A stretch of 64,000 nt of DNA from Dasania marina DSM 21967 (GTDB lineage: Bacteria; Pseudomonadota; Gammaproteobacteria; Pseudomonadales; Dasaniaceae). Where the stretch lies: contig NZ_KB891575.1 of the NCBI RefSeq assembly GCF_000373485.1, positions 603,084 to 667,083 on the forward strand, in the 5' to 3' direction. Numbering within the stretch: the stretch's first letter is position 1; every line of letters starts with the position of its first letter. The notes beneath the pieces are model-generated. The model did no database searches. It worked only from the letters and a program-made list of their open reading frames with translations, and was not told where the DNA came from. A program made the position numbers and the translations under genes. This document shows, piece after piece, positions 1 through 8,860 of this stretch.

Positions 1-77
1 AGTCGCTAGTCGCTAGTCGCTAGTCGCTAGTCGCTAGTCGCTAGTCGCTAGTCGCTAGTCGCTAGTCGCTAGTCGCT
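1..77. repeat. Tandem heptamer tract (AGTCGCT)11
   Basis: Eleven perfect copies of the 7-bp unit AGTCGCT run from the first base of the window, so the tract may continue to the left. It lies downstream of the minus-strand gene at 170-508. About 60 bp further on, single inverted copies of this unit (CTAGCGACT, 139-147) and of the sister unit seen at 6.9 kb (CTAGAGACT, 153-161) occur. The same two-part layout recurs at 6898-7072. There are no spacers, so this is not a CRISPR. Confidence 0.95.
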
Positions 78-169
78 AAAATTCTGCCTCAACACAGACT
101 ACTGTCAACGGAAAACTGCAAATCTTTTCTAGTAGGAACTAGCGACTAAAAGCTAGAGACTTTTCCGCC

Positions 170-508
170 CTAAAACAACCACTCAAAAAGTTTTATCTCT
201 GGCTTTTCTTCTGTGCGATCTTTAATGTCATGGGCGCTATCGCGTTCGTCTTTGGTGTATTGCGGAAACCATTCTATGCGAGGGTTTAGCTGCTGCTCCA
301 TTAGTTTAAAGCGGTTGCGGTTCCACAGCTCTTGTTCCAGTTCAATTATGCGCCATTCAGGGATTACGCCTTTAACCACCAGCTCTTCCATTTCTATGCG
401 GTAGTCTTGGATTGGTAGCAGCTCTATTTCTTGCTCGGCATACAGCGGCGCGGCGAATAATAGCGCAGCCCATAAAACACGCCTAGTGCTTGCTACAGAT
501 TTTTTCAT
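170..508 (-). CDS. Small secreted protein of unknown function
   Basis: A 112-residue protein that I do not recognise. It opens with a typical Sec signal peptide (MKKS start, hydrophobic stretch, ALLFAAPLYA followed by EQE), so it is probably periplasmic. The mature part is hydrophilic, rich in Glu, Arg and Trp, with an apparent helix around residues 35-75. Its ATG overlaps the stop of the periplasmic binding-protein gene upstream (ATGA, 505-508), so the two are translationally coupled and probably one transcription unit. A partner role to the binding protein is an inference from the overlap only. The heptamer repeats lie just beyond its stop codon. Confidence 0.7.
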   Translation of the reverse strand: MKKSVASTRRVLWAALLFAAPLYAEQEIELLPIQDYRIEMEELVVKGVIPEWRIIELEQELWNRNRFKLMEQQLNPRIEWFPQYTKDERDSAHDIKDRTEEKPEIKLFEWLF

Positions 509-1317
509 GGCGCCACCAAACCTTGCCAGCGCAAGGTTTTAAACCAGTAGTAACGGGTGCTATCTAACCAGGCATCGGCCTTGCGCGAAATTATCCAAGC
601 ATTTAAAAAATTGATGAAATCATAATCGCCTTTACGCACAGCAAAGGCTTCATAGGTATTTAATAAGGGGGTAGCTACAGGTTGGTCTATTATCTTGGGA
701 TGGCGCAGGCTTAAAAAATGCATTTCAGCATTGGGGCCTATCAATACATCAACATCCCCTTTAACCAACGCTTGCTCGGCTTCTGTAATCGAATAAAACG
801 TTTTTAAGGTGGCGTTTTTAAATAAACGTTTGCTTAACTCTTCAGCGCTGCTGCCAGCGACTGACGCTATTTTTACCGAGGCGCGTTGTAAATCGGCCAT
901 GGTTTTTATATTTTTAGTTTTCTCCATATGGCTGGCCATACCTATACCGGATTCACCATAGCTATGGCTAAAATTAACATCTAAGGCGAGCTTGGGTGTG
1001 ATCGCCATGCCGGTAATAATAATATCGATACGGCCTTGCTTGAGCGCGGGTACCAGTTGTGGCCAGGGCAGCTCTACCAATTTAACCGTCAAGCCCATGT
1101 CTGCGGCTAAACGCCTAGCGATATCTGGCTCGGAGCCTATTAAGCTAGCGTCTTTCGCTTTCATTACCCAGGGCGTGGCCATACTCATGCCCACCCGTAA
1201 TTCACCTTGCGCCATTATTTGCTGCATAGAAGCTGGCGCGGCTGCGCTATAACTACTGAGCAAGACATTAAGCAACAAACAAGCAAGCAAACGCCAAGCC
1301 GGTAATCGCAATTTCAT
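505..1317 (-). CDS. Periplasmic amino-acid-type solute-binding protein (SBP_bac_3 family)
   Basis: A 270-residue protein with an N-terminal signal peptide (cleavage plausible after AAA near residue 27) followed by a family-3 periplasmic binding fold. The diagnostic stretches are LRVGMSMATPWVMK, the lobe motif GSEPDIARRLAADMG, and DIIITGMAITPKL, typical of polar amino-acid binding proteins and their relatives. No ABC permease or ATPase gene lies beside it. It is instead coupled to a small secreted protein, so it may be an orphan receptor or a sensor-associated binder rather than a transport component; that is inference. The ligand cannot be read from the sequence. Confidence 0.8.
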   Translation of the reverse strand: MKLRLPAWRLLACLLLNVLLSSYSAAAPASMQQIMAQGELRVGMSMATPWVMKAKDASLIGSEPDIARRLAADMGLTVKLVELPWPQLVPALKQGRIDIIITGMAITPKLALDVNFSHSYGESGIGMASHMEKTKNIKTMADLQRASVKIASVAGSSAEELSKRLFKNATLKTFYSITEAEQALVKGDVDVLIGPNAEMHFLSLRHPKIIDQPVATPLLNTYEAFAVRKGDYDFINFLNAWIISRKADAWLDSTRYYWFKTLRWQGLVAP

Positions 1318-1403
1318 AATAATTCCTTCAGTGATAGCTTCAACATTACATTCAAAGACAACTTCATCAACACCTTCATAACAGCCTCAGCTTTTACTAT
1401 CGT

Positions 1404-2255
1404 TTAGCCAGTATAGATGAGTTCCGCTAATAACTGTGTATAACCTGCCTGATAGTTGCCGTATAGCAATTGATAGCCGGATTGCTTCATGCCTCGATTG
1501 CTACAGCGTTTACTGCCTGCGCGTTGAGCAGAGCTCGCCATTACTGCTTGTAGCTCGCAAGCCAACTGCTGAGCCAGCCAATCTTTTACCTCGTTTAAGC
1601 GCACCGGTAAATCATCTACCCCTATATAACAAGGCTGTAGCTGCGCGACAGGCAGTTGTAGTAAATGCTGCAAAAAACCTGCGCAATCATCACTGTGTAT
1701 GCGGTTGCTATACAGCGGTGGCGATTGTTTGCCCGCCAACACATCCTGTAATAAGCGTCCTCGGCCGGGGCCATAAATACCGGCAAAGCGCAGCACACTG
1801 GTAGCGACTTGATGTTGCCGGCCATAGTCTAGGCACAGTTGCTCTGCCTGCAGTAATCGTTTACCCGAGTAACGTGTAGGTTCGGTAACGCTGTGCTCGT
1901 CCACCCAGCTATCATCGTTTTGGCCGTACACGCTGGTGCTGGACACAAATATCAATCGCTGCAGGCGCTCGTGGTTTAACGCCGCCAATAGCTGCGCCGT
2001 CCCTTGCACATAGATTTTCTGATAGCGTTCATCCGAGGCCTCACCCGGGGTTAAGCTAATCACCACCGCATCAAAATCCATATCGGCTAAGGCTTTGAGG
2101 CTATCCGGCTCAGTCACATCGGCACACAGGCCTATGATGCGCTCGGGCAACTTGCTAATATCCCGGCGTAGCCCGTACACGCTTACCGCCGCTGGCAACA
2201 CGCTCGCCAGCTTTATACCTATATCACCGCAGCCTACAATTAATAATTTTTGCAT
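1404..2255 (-). CDS. SDR-family NAD(P)-binding protein (YeeZ-like)
   Basis: A 283-residue extended/atypical short-chain dehydrogenase. The N-terminus has a Rossmann nucleotide-binding motif, GCGDIGIKLA (residues 8-17). A central VSSTSVYGQ segment and RFAGIYGPGR follow, as in sugar-epimerase-like proteins such as E. coli YeeZ. The normal YxxxK is not evident in the expected place; SGKR follows the tyrosine region, as in the YeeZ group. The substrate is unknown. It is transcribed away from oxyR, with about 110 bp between the two starts that should hold both promoters. Confidence 0.75.
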   Translation of the reverse strand: MQKLLIVGCGDIGIKLASVLPAAVSVYGLRRDISKLPERIIGLCADVTEPDSLKALADMDFDAVVISLTPGEASDERYQKIYVQGTAQLLAALNHERLQRLIFVSSTSVYGQNDDSWVDEHSVTEPTRYSGKRLLQAEQLCLDYGRQHQVATSVLRFAGIYGPGRGRLLQDVLAGKQSPPLYSNRIHSDDCAGFLQHLLQLPVAQLQPCYIGVDDLPVRLNEVKDWLAQQLACELQAVMASSAQRAGSKRCSNRGMKQSGYQLLYGNYQAGYTQLLAELIYTG

Positions 2256-2368
2256 CGATACCCTCTCGGTTTGTTACGCTCAGACTTGTTATCTGGCGCA
2301 AGCTTTTATTTAATAGCACAATCTATTTTGCGTTTTTAATAGTTTTTATCAATTAAGAGTCCTAGGCC

Positions 2369-3268
2369 ATGACACTGACCGAGCTACGTTACATTGTTGC
2401 CCTGCATCAAACCCAGCACTTTGGTAAAGCCGCCGAAAAGTGTTTTGTCAGCCAGCCCACCTTAAGCGTGGCCATCAAAAAGTTAGAGGAAAGCTTAGAT
2501 GTAGTGCTGTTTGAACGCAGCCGCCAGCAAGTACGTGCCACCAGCATAGGCGAAAAAATCATTCAACAAGCACAGCTGGTATTAGAGCAGGCTAGCGTCA
2601 TCGCCGACATCGCCAGCATAGGCAAAGACCCTTTGGGCAGCACCTTTTCAGTGGGGGCTATTTTTACCATAGGCCCCTACCTATTCCCACAACTAGTGCC
2701 ACAACTGCGCAAAATTGCCACCCATATGCCGCTGTTCATAGAAGAAAACTACACCGCGGTGTTGCGTGAAAAGCTACGCAACGGCGAATTGGATGCAATT
2801 ATCGTGGCACTGCCCTTTGACGAACCCGACGTAGTGACCAAGCCCCTATACCAAGAGGATTTCGTGATTGCCCTGCCCCAGCAACACGCCCTCAACCGTT
2901 ATAACAGCCTTAGCAGCAAACAACTCAATGAAGAAAGCGTGCTGCTGCTAGGCGCAGGCCACTGTTTTCGCGAGCAGGTGTTAGCGGCCTGCCCCAATCT
3001 CAATAAACAACATAGCGGCGTGATAGAAGGCAGCTCATTGGAAACCCTCAAATACATGGTGGCCTCAGGCCTAGGCATTAGCATACTGCCCGCCTCGGCG
3101 GCACAGTTAGCCGAAGGCCACGATGACGGCCCCTACACCGTAAAGCCGTTTACCCAAAACAGCCCCAACCGCAAGGTCGCGGTGGCTTGGCGCGCCAGCT
3201 TCCCTAGGCCGCAGGCTATAGAAGCGCTGTGTGATGCCATTAAACACTGCCATTTAGCCCTACACTAA
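2369..3268 (+). CDS. oxyR: OxyR, LysR-type hydrogen-peroxide sensor and activator
   Basis: A 299-residue LysR-family regulator. Residues 1-60 hold the winged helix-turn-helix (FGKAAEKCFVSQPTLS), followed by the effector domain from about residue 90. Cysteines 199 and 208, in GHCFREQVLAAC, match exactly in number and spacing the redox-active C199/C208 pair of E. coli OxyR, which forms a disulfide on H2O2 exposure. The protein is therefore expected to induce catalase, peroxidase and related genes. It starts 10 bp before recG and is co-directional with it, an order also seen in Pseudomonas. A third cysteine pair is not apparent. Confidence 0.95.
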   Translation: MTLTELRYIVALHQTQHFGKAAEKCFVSQPTLSVAIKKLEESLDVVLFERSRQQVRATSIGEKIIQQAQLVLEQASVIADIASIGKDPLGSTFSVGAIFTIGPYLFPQLVPQLRKIATHMPLFIEENYTAVLREKLRNGELDAIIVALPFDEPDVVTKPLYQEDFVIALPQQHALNRYNSLSSKQLNEESVLLLGAGHCFREQVLAACPNLNKQHSGVIEGSSLETLKYMVASGLGISILPASAAQLAEGHDDGPYTVKPFTQNSPNRKVAVAWRASFPRPQAIEALCDAIKHCHLALH

Positions 3269-3278
3269 GCCACCGCCT

Positions 3279-5351
3279 ATGCCTGAGCCGCTAACCTTGG
3301 ATCAACTACCGGTCACCGCTTTAACCGGGGTAGGCCCAGCCTTGGCCAAAAAACTGGCCAAACTAGCCATATGCACCGTGCAAGATGTGCTCTTTCACCT
3401 GCCCTTGCGCTACCAGGATCGTACTAAAGTCACGCCCATAGGCGCCTTGCAGGCAGGCCAAGATGCGGTGATCGATGGCGAAGTTAGGTTGGCCGACATC
3501 ATGTTTGGTAAACGCCGCAGCCTAGCCTGCCGCATACAAGATGGCACTGGCACCGTGACTCTGCGCTTTTTCCATTTTTCGGCAGCGCAAAAAAACCAGC
3601 TCAGCCCCGGCACCCTCATCCGCTGCTATGGCGAAGTGCGCCGTGGCACCAGCGGCTTTGAGCTGTACCACCCCGAATACAGCGTCGTCAACGCACAACA
3701 GCCACCGCCCACCGAGGCCACCCTCACGCCGGTATACCCCAGCAGCGAGGGCCTAAGCCAGCTGAGCTGGCGCAAACTCAGTGAGCAAGCATTGTTACTG
3801 ATGCAGCAACACCAGCCACAGGAATACCTGCCCCAGCAACACAGCCGCGGGGTCGCTTTAGCGCAGGCACTACAATACCTACATCGCCCGCCTAGTAACG
3901 CCGACCAAGCAGCCTTAAGCGCAGGTCTACACCCCCACCAGCAGCGTTTGGCCTTTGAGGAGTTGGTGGCTCACCACCTCAGCCTCATTAAGCAGCGCCA
4001 ACAAACCCGCCAGCAGGGCGCGCCCGCGCTGCCTTATGTGGCCGAGATTAATCAGCAATTCTTACAGCAGCTGCCCTTTGGGCTTACCAGCGCCCAGCAG
4101 CGGGTAGCCGCCGAAATCAGACTAGACCTCAGCCAGCCACAGCCCATGCTGCGCTTAGTGCAAGGGGATGTAGGCTCAGGTAAAACCGTGGTCGCGGCGC
4201 TGGCGGCACTGCAAGCCATAGCCAACGGCTACCAAGTAGCGCTGATGGCCCCCACTGAAATTTTGGCCGAGCAACATCTCAACAATTTTACCGACTGGCT
4301 CACCCCGCTAGGCGTTAACGTCGCCTGGCTTAGCGGCAAGCTCAAAGGTAAGCAGCGGCAAACCCAGCTCAACGCCATCGCCGATAACAGCGCAGCCATG
4401 GTGGTGGGCACTCACGCCCTATTTCAAGAGCAGGTGGTGTTTGCTCGCTTGGGGCTGGCCATCATCGACGAGCAACACCGCTTTGGCGTACACCAGCGCC
4501 TGGCCCTCAAAGAAAAAACACCACTAGGCCAACCCCACCAGCTGATTATGACCGCCACCCCGATACCGCGCACATTGGCCATGAGCGCCTATGCCGACCT
4601 TGATACCTCCATCATCGACGAGTTGCCGCCGGGGCGTACGCCGGTGAACACCGCGGTTATCAGCAACAGCCGCCGCGATGAACTGGTCGCCCGCGTTGCC
4701 CACGCCTGCGCACAGGGCCGGCAAGTGTATTGGGTATGCACCTTAATCGATGAGTCGGAAGCGTTAGAGGCGCAAGCTGCCGAGCACACCGCCGAGCTGC
4801 TTAAAACGGCCCTGCCGCAGGTGCGCGTGGGGCTAGTACACGGCCGCATGAAAGCCGCTGACAAAGCCGCCACCATGCAAGCCTACAAAGCCCAGCAGAT
4901 AGATTTATTAGTGGCTACCACCGTGATAGAAGTGGGGGTCGATGTACCCAACGCCAGCCTAATGATTATTGAAAACGCCGAGCGCTTAGGGCTGGCACAA
5001 TTACACCAATTGCGCGGCCGGGTGGGCCGAGGCGGCACTGCCAGCCACTGCTTACTGATGTACCAAGCGCCACTATCGCAACAAGGTAAAGCGCGCCTGC
5101 AAGCCATGCGTGACAGCAACGATGGCTTTGTCATCGCTGAAAAAGACCTACAACTGCGCGGCCCCGGTGAACTACTAGGCACCCGCCAAACCGGCCTGCT
5201 GCAACTGCGCATCGCCGATTTGCAGCGCGATAGCCACCTACTGCCCGCCGTTAAACACTGCGCCGAACAACTGCTGGCACAGCAACAGCCCATCGTTGCC
5301 CCGTTAATCCAGCGCTGGCTGGCTGATAGCGAGCAATATGCACAAGTGTAG
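3279..5351 (+). CDS. recG: ATP-dependent DNA helicase RecG
   Basis: A 690-residue protein of normal RecG length. The N-terminal wedge/OB domain (residues 1-190) reads LTGVGPALAKKLAKL and FHLPLRYQDRT, both RecG hallmarks. The SF2 helicase core has Walker A GDVGSGKT (about 296-303), the DEQH form of the DEAD box in IIDEQHRFGVHQR (about 396), TATPIPRTLAMS (motif III) and the C-terminal QLRGRVGRG of motif VI. RecG remodels stalled replication forks and branch-migrates Holliday junctions. It is probably co-transcribed with oxyR, since only 10 bp separate them. Confidence 0.97.
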   Translation: MPEPLTLDQLPVTALTGVGPALAKKLAKLAICTVQDVLFHLPLRYQDRTKVTPIGALQAGQDAVIDGEVRLADIMFGKRRSLACRIQDGTGTVTLRFFHFSAAQKNQLSPGTLIRCYGEVRRGTSGFELYHPEYSVVNAQQPPPTEATLTPVYPSSEGLSQLSWRKLSEQALLLMQQHQPQEYLPQQHSRGVALAQALQYLHRPPSNADQAALSAGLHPHQQRLAFEELVAHHLSLIKQRQQTRQQGAPALPYVAEINQQFLQQLPFGLTSAQQRVAAEIRLDLSQPQPMLRLVQGDVGSGKTVVAALAALQAIANGYQVALMAPTEILAEQHLNNFTDWLTPLGVNVAWLSGKLKGKQRQTQLNAIADNSAAMVVGTHALFQEQVVFARLGLAIIDEQHRFGVHQRLALKEKTPLGQPHQLIMTATPIPRTLAMSAYADLDTSIIDELPPGRTPVNTAVISNSRRDELVARVAHACAQGRQVYWVCTLIDESEALEAQAAEHTAELLKTALPQVRVGLVHGRMKAADKAATMQAYKAQQIDLLVATTVIEVGVDVPNASLMIIENAERLGLAQLHQLRGRVGRGGTASHCLLMYQAPLSQQGKARLQAMRDSNDGFVIAEKDLQLRGPGELLGTRQTGLLQLRIADLQRDSHLLPAVKHCAEQLLAQQQPIVAPLIQRWLADSEQYAQV

Positions 5352-5528
5352 ATTTAGGCTTAAGACAAATAAAATCAAGTTCACAATATCTGCTAAAATT
5401 ATTCTATGCGCTCAACATAGCGCTAGAGTTAGGCTACACTGCAGCCATAAGTAAAAACCCTTACACAATAAACACCGCATTAAACAATAAGGGCGATAAC
5501 GCCCAGTATTACCAAAAGGATCCAACTC

Positions 5529-6896
5529 ATGGCTGTACCTGCCGCCACTGAAAAAGTGCTACAACAAAACAATACTCACTACGCATTGGTAGAAGCCGTG
5601 AATCCACACCCAGATGCCCTCACTCTTAAGTCTACGGTACTGCAAGATGGCAGCGGCAAAGTGCAAATTATCAGCGCTGCCAATAGCCTGTTAGACATAG
5701 ACCGCCTCAACACGGAAGTTAAACGCCAACTCAGCGCCAGCACCAAGGCTGAAATAAAAGAGCTGTGTGAAAAGTATGAATTAGACGAATGCCCCAGCGT
5801 GCCCGGCGTGCTGCCGCTATACACCATCGTCGACCAGAGCGTGTTAGATGCACAAGAAGTGCAAATGGCCACCGGCCACAACGAACAAACCATCTATGTG
5901 AGCGTGGCCGATTTTAAAAACCTTTGCGCCAATGTCACCTATATGACCGCCACCGTGGACTTGGATAAACTGCAAAGCACTACCCTAGACCACGCCAAAG
6001 ATGTAGACGAAATCACCTCCGCCATTGCTAACTTTACCCAACTACGTATTAAACAACGCTTGGAAGAAACCTTAGAGTTCCCCCCGCTGCCCAGCACCGC
6101 ACAACGCATTATTAAACTGCGGGTAGACCCCAATGCCGATATACAAGACTTAACCGATATCGTTGAGGCCGATCCCTCACTGGCGGCACAAGTCGTTAGC
6201 TGGGCCTCATCGCCCTATTACGCCGCCCCTGGTAAAATTAAATCGGTACACGATGCCATCGTCCGGGTGCTGGGTTTTGACTTGGTATTAAACTTATCGC
6301 TGGGTTTGTCCTTAGGTAAAACGCTGAGCATGCCTAAAGATTCCGTCAGTGGCTTTAGCCCCTATTGGGAGCAAGCGGTATACACTGCCACGGCAGTAGA
6401 GGCATTGGTTAGCGCCATCAGCCCCAAAGAGCGCCCCGCCATGGGCGTGACTTACCTCTCCGGCTTGCTGCACAATTTTGGCCACCTTATTTTGGCTGAA
6501 GTATTCCCGCCGCAATTCTCCAACATTTGTCGTCTGCAAGAAGCTAACCCCTACAGCAACCACAACCACATAGACCGCCACGTACTGGGTGTAACCCGTG
6601 AGCAATTAGGCAGCTGGTTAATGCGCCTGTGGAGCATGCCCGACGAAGTGTGCACCGCCATACGCTTTCAAAACGAGCCCAATTACGTAGGCGAAGACTT
6701 TGTACACGCCAACCTGCTCTACGTTGCCAGCCGCTTACTGCGCAAACATCGTATAGGCGACGCGCCTTTAGAAGACATCCCCGCCGAAGTCTACCAACGC
6801 ATCAACCTAGACCCGGTTAAAGCTGAAGAGACGATAGAAAAATTATTAGAATCTACGGCTGAGCTGAATATGATGGTGAGTAATATGGGGGGGTAG
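5529..6896 (+). CDS. YbaK/ProX-like plus HDOD domain protein
   Basis: A 455-residue two-domain protein. Residues 1-150 resemble the YbaK/aminoacyl-tRNA deacylase fold (TEKVLQQNNTHYALVE start; KAEIKELCEKYELDECPSVPGV). Residues 185-400 form an HDOD domain, with FPPLPSTAQRIIKLR, ADIQDLTDIVEADPSLAAQV and YLSGLLHNFGHLILAE, the non-catalytic HD-related fold found in regulators of motility, biofilm and the cell cycle. The ATG follows AAAAGGA at a good spacing. It stands alone, ended by the hairpin at 7005-7040. Similar YbaK-HDOD fusions exist in gammaproteobacteria, but whether the N-terminal domain edits tRNA here is unknown. Confidence 0.8.
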   Translation: MAVPAATEKVLQQNNTHYALVEAVNPHPDALTLKSTVLQDGSGKVQIISAANSLLDIDRLNTEVKRQLSASTKAEIKELCEKYELDECPSVPGVLPLYTIVDQSVLDAQEVQMATGHNEQTIYVSVADFKNLCANVTYMTATVDLDKLQSTTLDHAKDVDEITSAIANFTQLRIKQRLEETLEFPPLPSTAQRIIKLRVDPNADIQDLTDIVEADPSLAAQVVSWASSPYYAAPGKIKSVHDAIVRVLGFDLVLNLSLGLSLGKTLSMPKDSVSGFSPYWEQAVYTATAVEALVSAISPKERPAMGVTYLSGLLHNFGHLILAEVFPPQFSNICRLQEANPYSNHNHIDRHVLGVTREQLGSWLMRLWSMPDEVCTAIRFQNEPNYVGEDFVHANLLYVASRLLRKHRIGDAPLEDIPAEVYQRINLDPVKAEETIEKLLESTAELNMMVSNMGG

Positions 6897-6897
6897 C

Positions 6898-6981
6898 AGT
6901 CTCTAGTCTCTAGTCTCTAGTCTCTAGTCTCTAGTCTCTAGTCTCTAGTCTCTAGTCTCTAGTCTCTAGTCTCTAGTCTCT
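6898..6981. repeat. Tandem heptamer tract (AGTCTCT)12
   Basis: Twelve perfect copies of AGTCTCT begin one base after the stop codon of the HDOD gene. The unit differs by one base from the AGTCGCT unit at the left edge of the window. Single inverted copies of both units follow: CTAGAGACT at 7042-7050 and CTAGCGACT at 7064-7072. The second of these falls inside the last codons of the converging YkgJ-like gene. Confidence 0.95.
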
Positions 6982-7004
6982 AGAAAATTTTACCGCTGTT
7001 ACAA

Positions 7005-7040
7005 AAAATGCCAAGCAATTTGCTTGGCATTTTTGTTTTT
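7005..7040. terminator. Bidirectional Rho-independent terminator
   Basis: A perfect 12-bp stem, AAAATGCCAAGC (7005-7016) with GCTTGGCATTTT (7022-7033), closes a 5-base loop. It is followed by TTTTT on the plus side and preceded by a run of A, so it can work on both strands. It lies between the converging HDOD (+) and YkgJ-like (-) genes. Confidence 0.85.
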
Positions 7041-7056
7041 ACTAGAGACTATCGAC

Positions 7057-7380
7057 TTAATCACTAGCGACTTTTATTATCAAATGCACCGCTCTTTCAT
7101 CGCGGCATTCATAGGAGCCCATTTCGAATTCTCGGCAAATCCAAGGCCGGTTTTCATAAATTGAACACATCATGGTGTCGCGATCTAACGCCGAGCACCA
7201 ACCATCCTCTAAACGCAGCATGGTTTCTGCGCCCCATTTATCGCGTGCAATATGCCTATCGGGAACACCGGTATCAGTGATAATCATCACTTCTAAACGA
7301 CAACAACAAGCCTGGCAATTGGAGCAAGTGACTTCGGTGTTGGCTGTATTTTTGGTGTTAATGGCCATAGTTATCATCAA
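7057..7380 (-). CDS. YkgJ-family cysteine-cluster protein
   Basis: A 107-residue protein with the YkgJ/CxxCxxxx cysteine cluster (UPF0153-like) presumed to bind zinc or an iron-sulfur cluster. The visible metal-binding pattern is CSNCQACC near the N-terminus, then WCSALDRDTMMCSIYENRPWIC with further cysteines, ending in a C-R-E-F segment. Members are widespread small proteins of uncertain role. The real start may be the methionine at residue 5 (position 7368), which precedes AINTKN. The last codons, for KVASD, overlap one inverted heptamer motif. Confidence 0.8.
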   Translation of the reverse strand: MMITMAINTKNTANTEVTCSNCQACCCRLEVMIITDTGVPDRHIARDKWGAETMLRLEDGWCSALDRDTMMCSIYENRPWICREFEMGSYECRDERAVHLIIKVASD

Positions 7381-7440
7381 TTAACATAATCGCGTATTTT
7401 ACCCTAAGTCAGCCCTATTCAACATTCGTTTTGGTGGTGC

Positions 7441-8163
7441 TTAGCGAGAATCGCCCGCGGACTTCATATTAGGATAGATGATGGATTTTTTGAGTTTGTA
7501 CGGATAATTGTCACTGCTCGCGACTGAATCCACCGCCCACCATATCGGCGCATACGGATCGGCGGCGTTGTACGAAAACACAATACTTTGGCCTGGCGTA
7601 AGTTGATCGACCTTTTGCTCCGGCCAATCACCGCTAGTACAGCCAATGGCAAGAGACTGACCGGTCGATTCATTTACTGTTCTGATCTTCAGGGTGATAG
7701 TCTCTTGGTATTTTTCAGTCAACATGTCATAGCTTAGCGGGTTGTTAACAAGCGTATACGGTAGTTCACGAGGGAATACGATCGCGTCGACCTCGGTTAT
7801 TTCGCCCAATATATTTTTTATTGTTATCGATTTAATTTCTGCGAAACCCATTTTCCACGGTGGATTATCTAGCCTAAAGTAATGTTTCACTCCTTGATAA
7901 AAATCATTAGAGCTACTGGAATCAAGCCAATACAAAAATGCATTGTTACATTGCTTATCTTGAGAGATCAAAACTCTGGCGGTGTTGGCCTGCTGTCGTA
8001 CTCTCTCTATAGAAACCACGTCGAGTGGCTTGCCTCCTGCATACGGTGAAATCGCCTCATCCCACTTTATTTCTGTGCGACCACTCTCCGCCCCCCCTAA
8101 CAGAGGGGAAGCGTAAAACCCACATAGCAAGAAACTAGAAAAAATTAAGTGTTTTATTCTCAT
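7441..8163 (-). CDS. Secreted protein of unknown function
   Basis: About 240 residues; I do not recognise a family. I start it at the ATG at 8163 rather than the upstream one, because this places a clean signal peptide (MRIKHLIFSSFLLCGF, then a small-residue cleavage region) at the N-terminus. The mature part looks beta-rich, with two cysteines (QCNN and GCTSG). The gene overlaps the upstream coiled-coil membrane protein gene by about 29 bp in another frame, so the two are probably co-transcribed and may act together in the envelope; that is inference from position. Confidence 0.65.
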   Translation of the reverse strand: MRIKHLIFSSFLLCGFYASPLLGGAESGRTEIKWDEAISPYAGGKPLDVVSIERVRQQANTARVLISQDKQCNNAFLYWLDSSSSNDFYQGVKHYFRLDNPPWKMGFAEIKSITIKNILGEITEVDAIVFPRELPYTLVNNPLSYDMLTEKYQETITLKIRTVNESTGQSLAIGCTSGDWPEQKVDQLTPGQSIVFSYNAADPYAPIWWAVDSVASSDNYPYKLKKSIIYPNMKSAGDSR

Positions 8164-8860
8164 CTTTTGTCCTCTGTATGCTTTGCTTAATCGACGCAAT
8201 CAATGTCGTGTAGTTTTGGTTTAGTCCGTCCGCGTGTTTAACCAGTTCAGCCACAGATTTACCGAAGCGGGTAGAATTACGTGCTTTCGGATCATCATAA
8301 AGGGCAATCACCATATCACGCTGGCCAACAATAAGTTCGTTATACGCACTAAAGAATTGACCAACGCTAATTGACAGCTCCTTATCGTCAATCAATTCCT
8401 TTTCGTAACTTATGCTGGTGTTTACTTCAAAACGATTTGACTGCGCCTCAGCGATCACTTCCAAAGCATGTTTAACCGCTTCGGCGCTTGTATCATTGTC
8501 TTTTATAAGATTCATAACAACGTCACTCGAACGAGTAACATAGACCATCGAGGCAATAACGTGTTTAAGTAAAATATACTTGCGCTGTTCTTGTTCTTGG
8601 AAAGCCTGGTACTGATTTTCCCGTTTCCATTCCCAAGCACGCTGATTGTATTGAAAGGCCGGGACAATGATCCCTGAAAGAAATACGCCTAGCAGCAAAA
8701 TCCCCAACTTACTGTTAAGCCTTACACTCCAGTTTACGGTTTTTTTGGTCTCATCGAGCCGCTCGCGTATTTCTCTAGATTCTAATTCAAGCTTATCTCG
8801 TTGTGCACGAAGTGTTTCTAGTTCAGCTTCCTTGACTCTATCTTCATATACTTTTTCCAT
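8135..8860 (-). CDS. Coiled-coil protein with one membrane segment, unknown function
   Basis: A 241-residue protein without a recognisable family. Residues 1-45 are a strongly charged predicted coiled coil (EAELETLRAQRDKLELESR). Residues 50-70 form one transmembrane helix (LGILLLGVFLSGIIVPAF), and a long helical, soluble domain follows. With the charged N-terminus presumably inside, the C-terminal domain would be periplasmic. The overlapping downstream gene encodes a secreted protein, so a two-protein envelope complex is possible but not demonstrated. Confidence 0.65.
   Translation of the reverse strand: MEKVYEDRVKEAELETLRAQRDKLELESREIRERLDETKKTVNWSVRLNSKLGILLLGVFLSGIIVPAFQYNQRAWEWKRENQYQAFQEQEQRKYILLKHVIASMVYVTRSSDVVMNLIKDNDTSAEAVKHALEVIAEAQSNRFEVNTSISYEKELIDDKELSISVGQFFSAYNELIVGQRDMVIALYDDPKARNSTRFGKSVAELVKHADGLNQNYTTLIASIKQSIQRTKDENKTLNFF

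Noticed and set aside
1-6981. The heptamer tracts as CRISPR arrays
   Set aside because: The units are contiguous with no spacers and the unit length is 7 bp.
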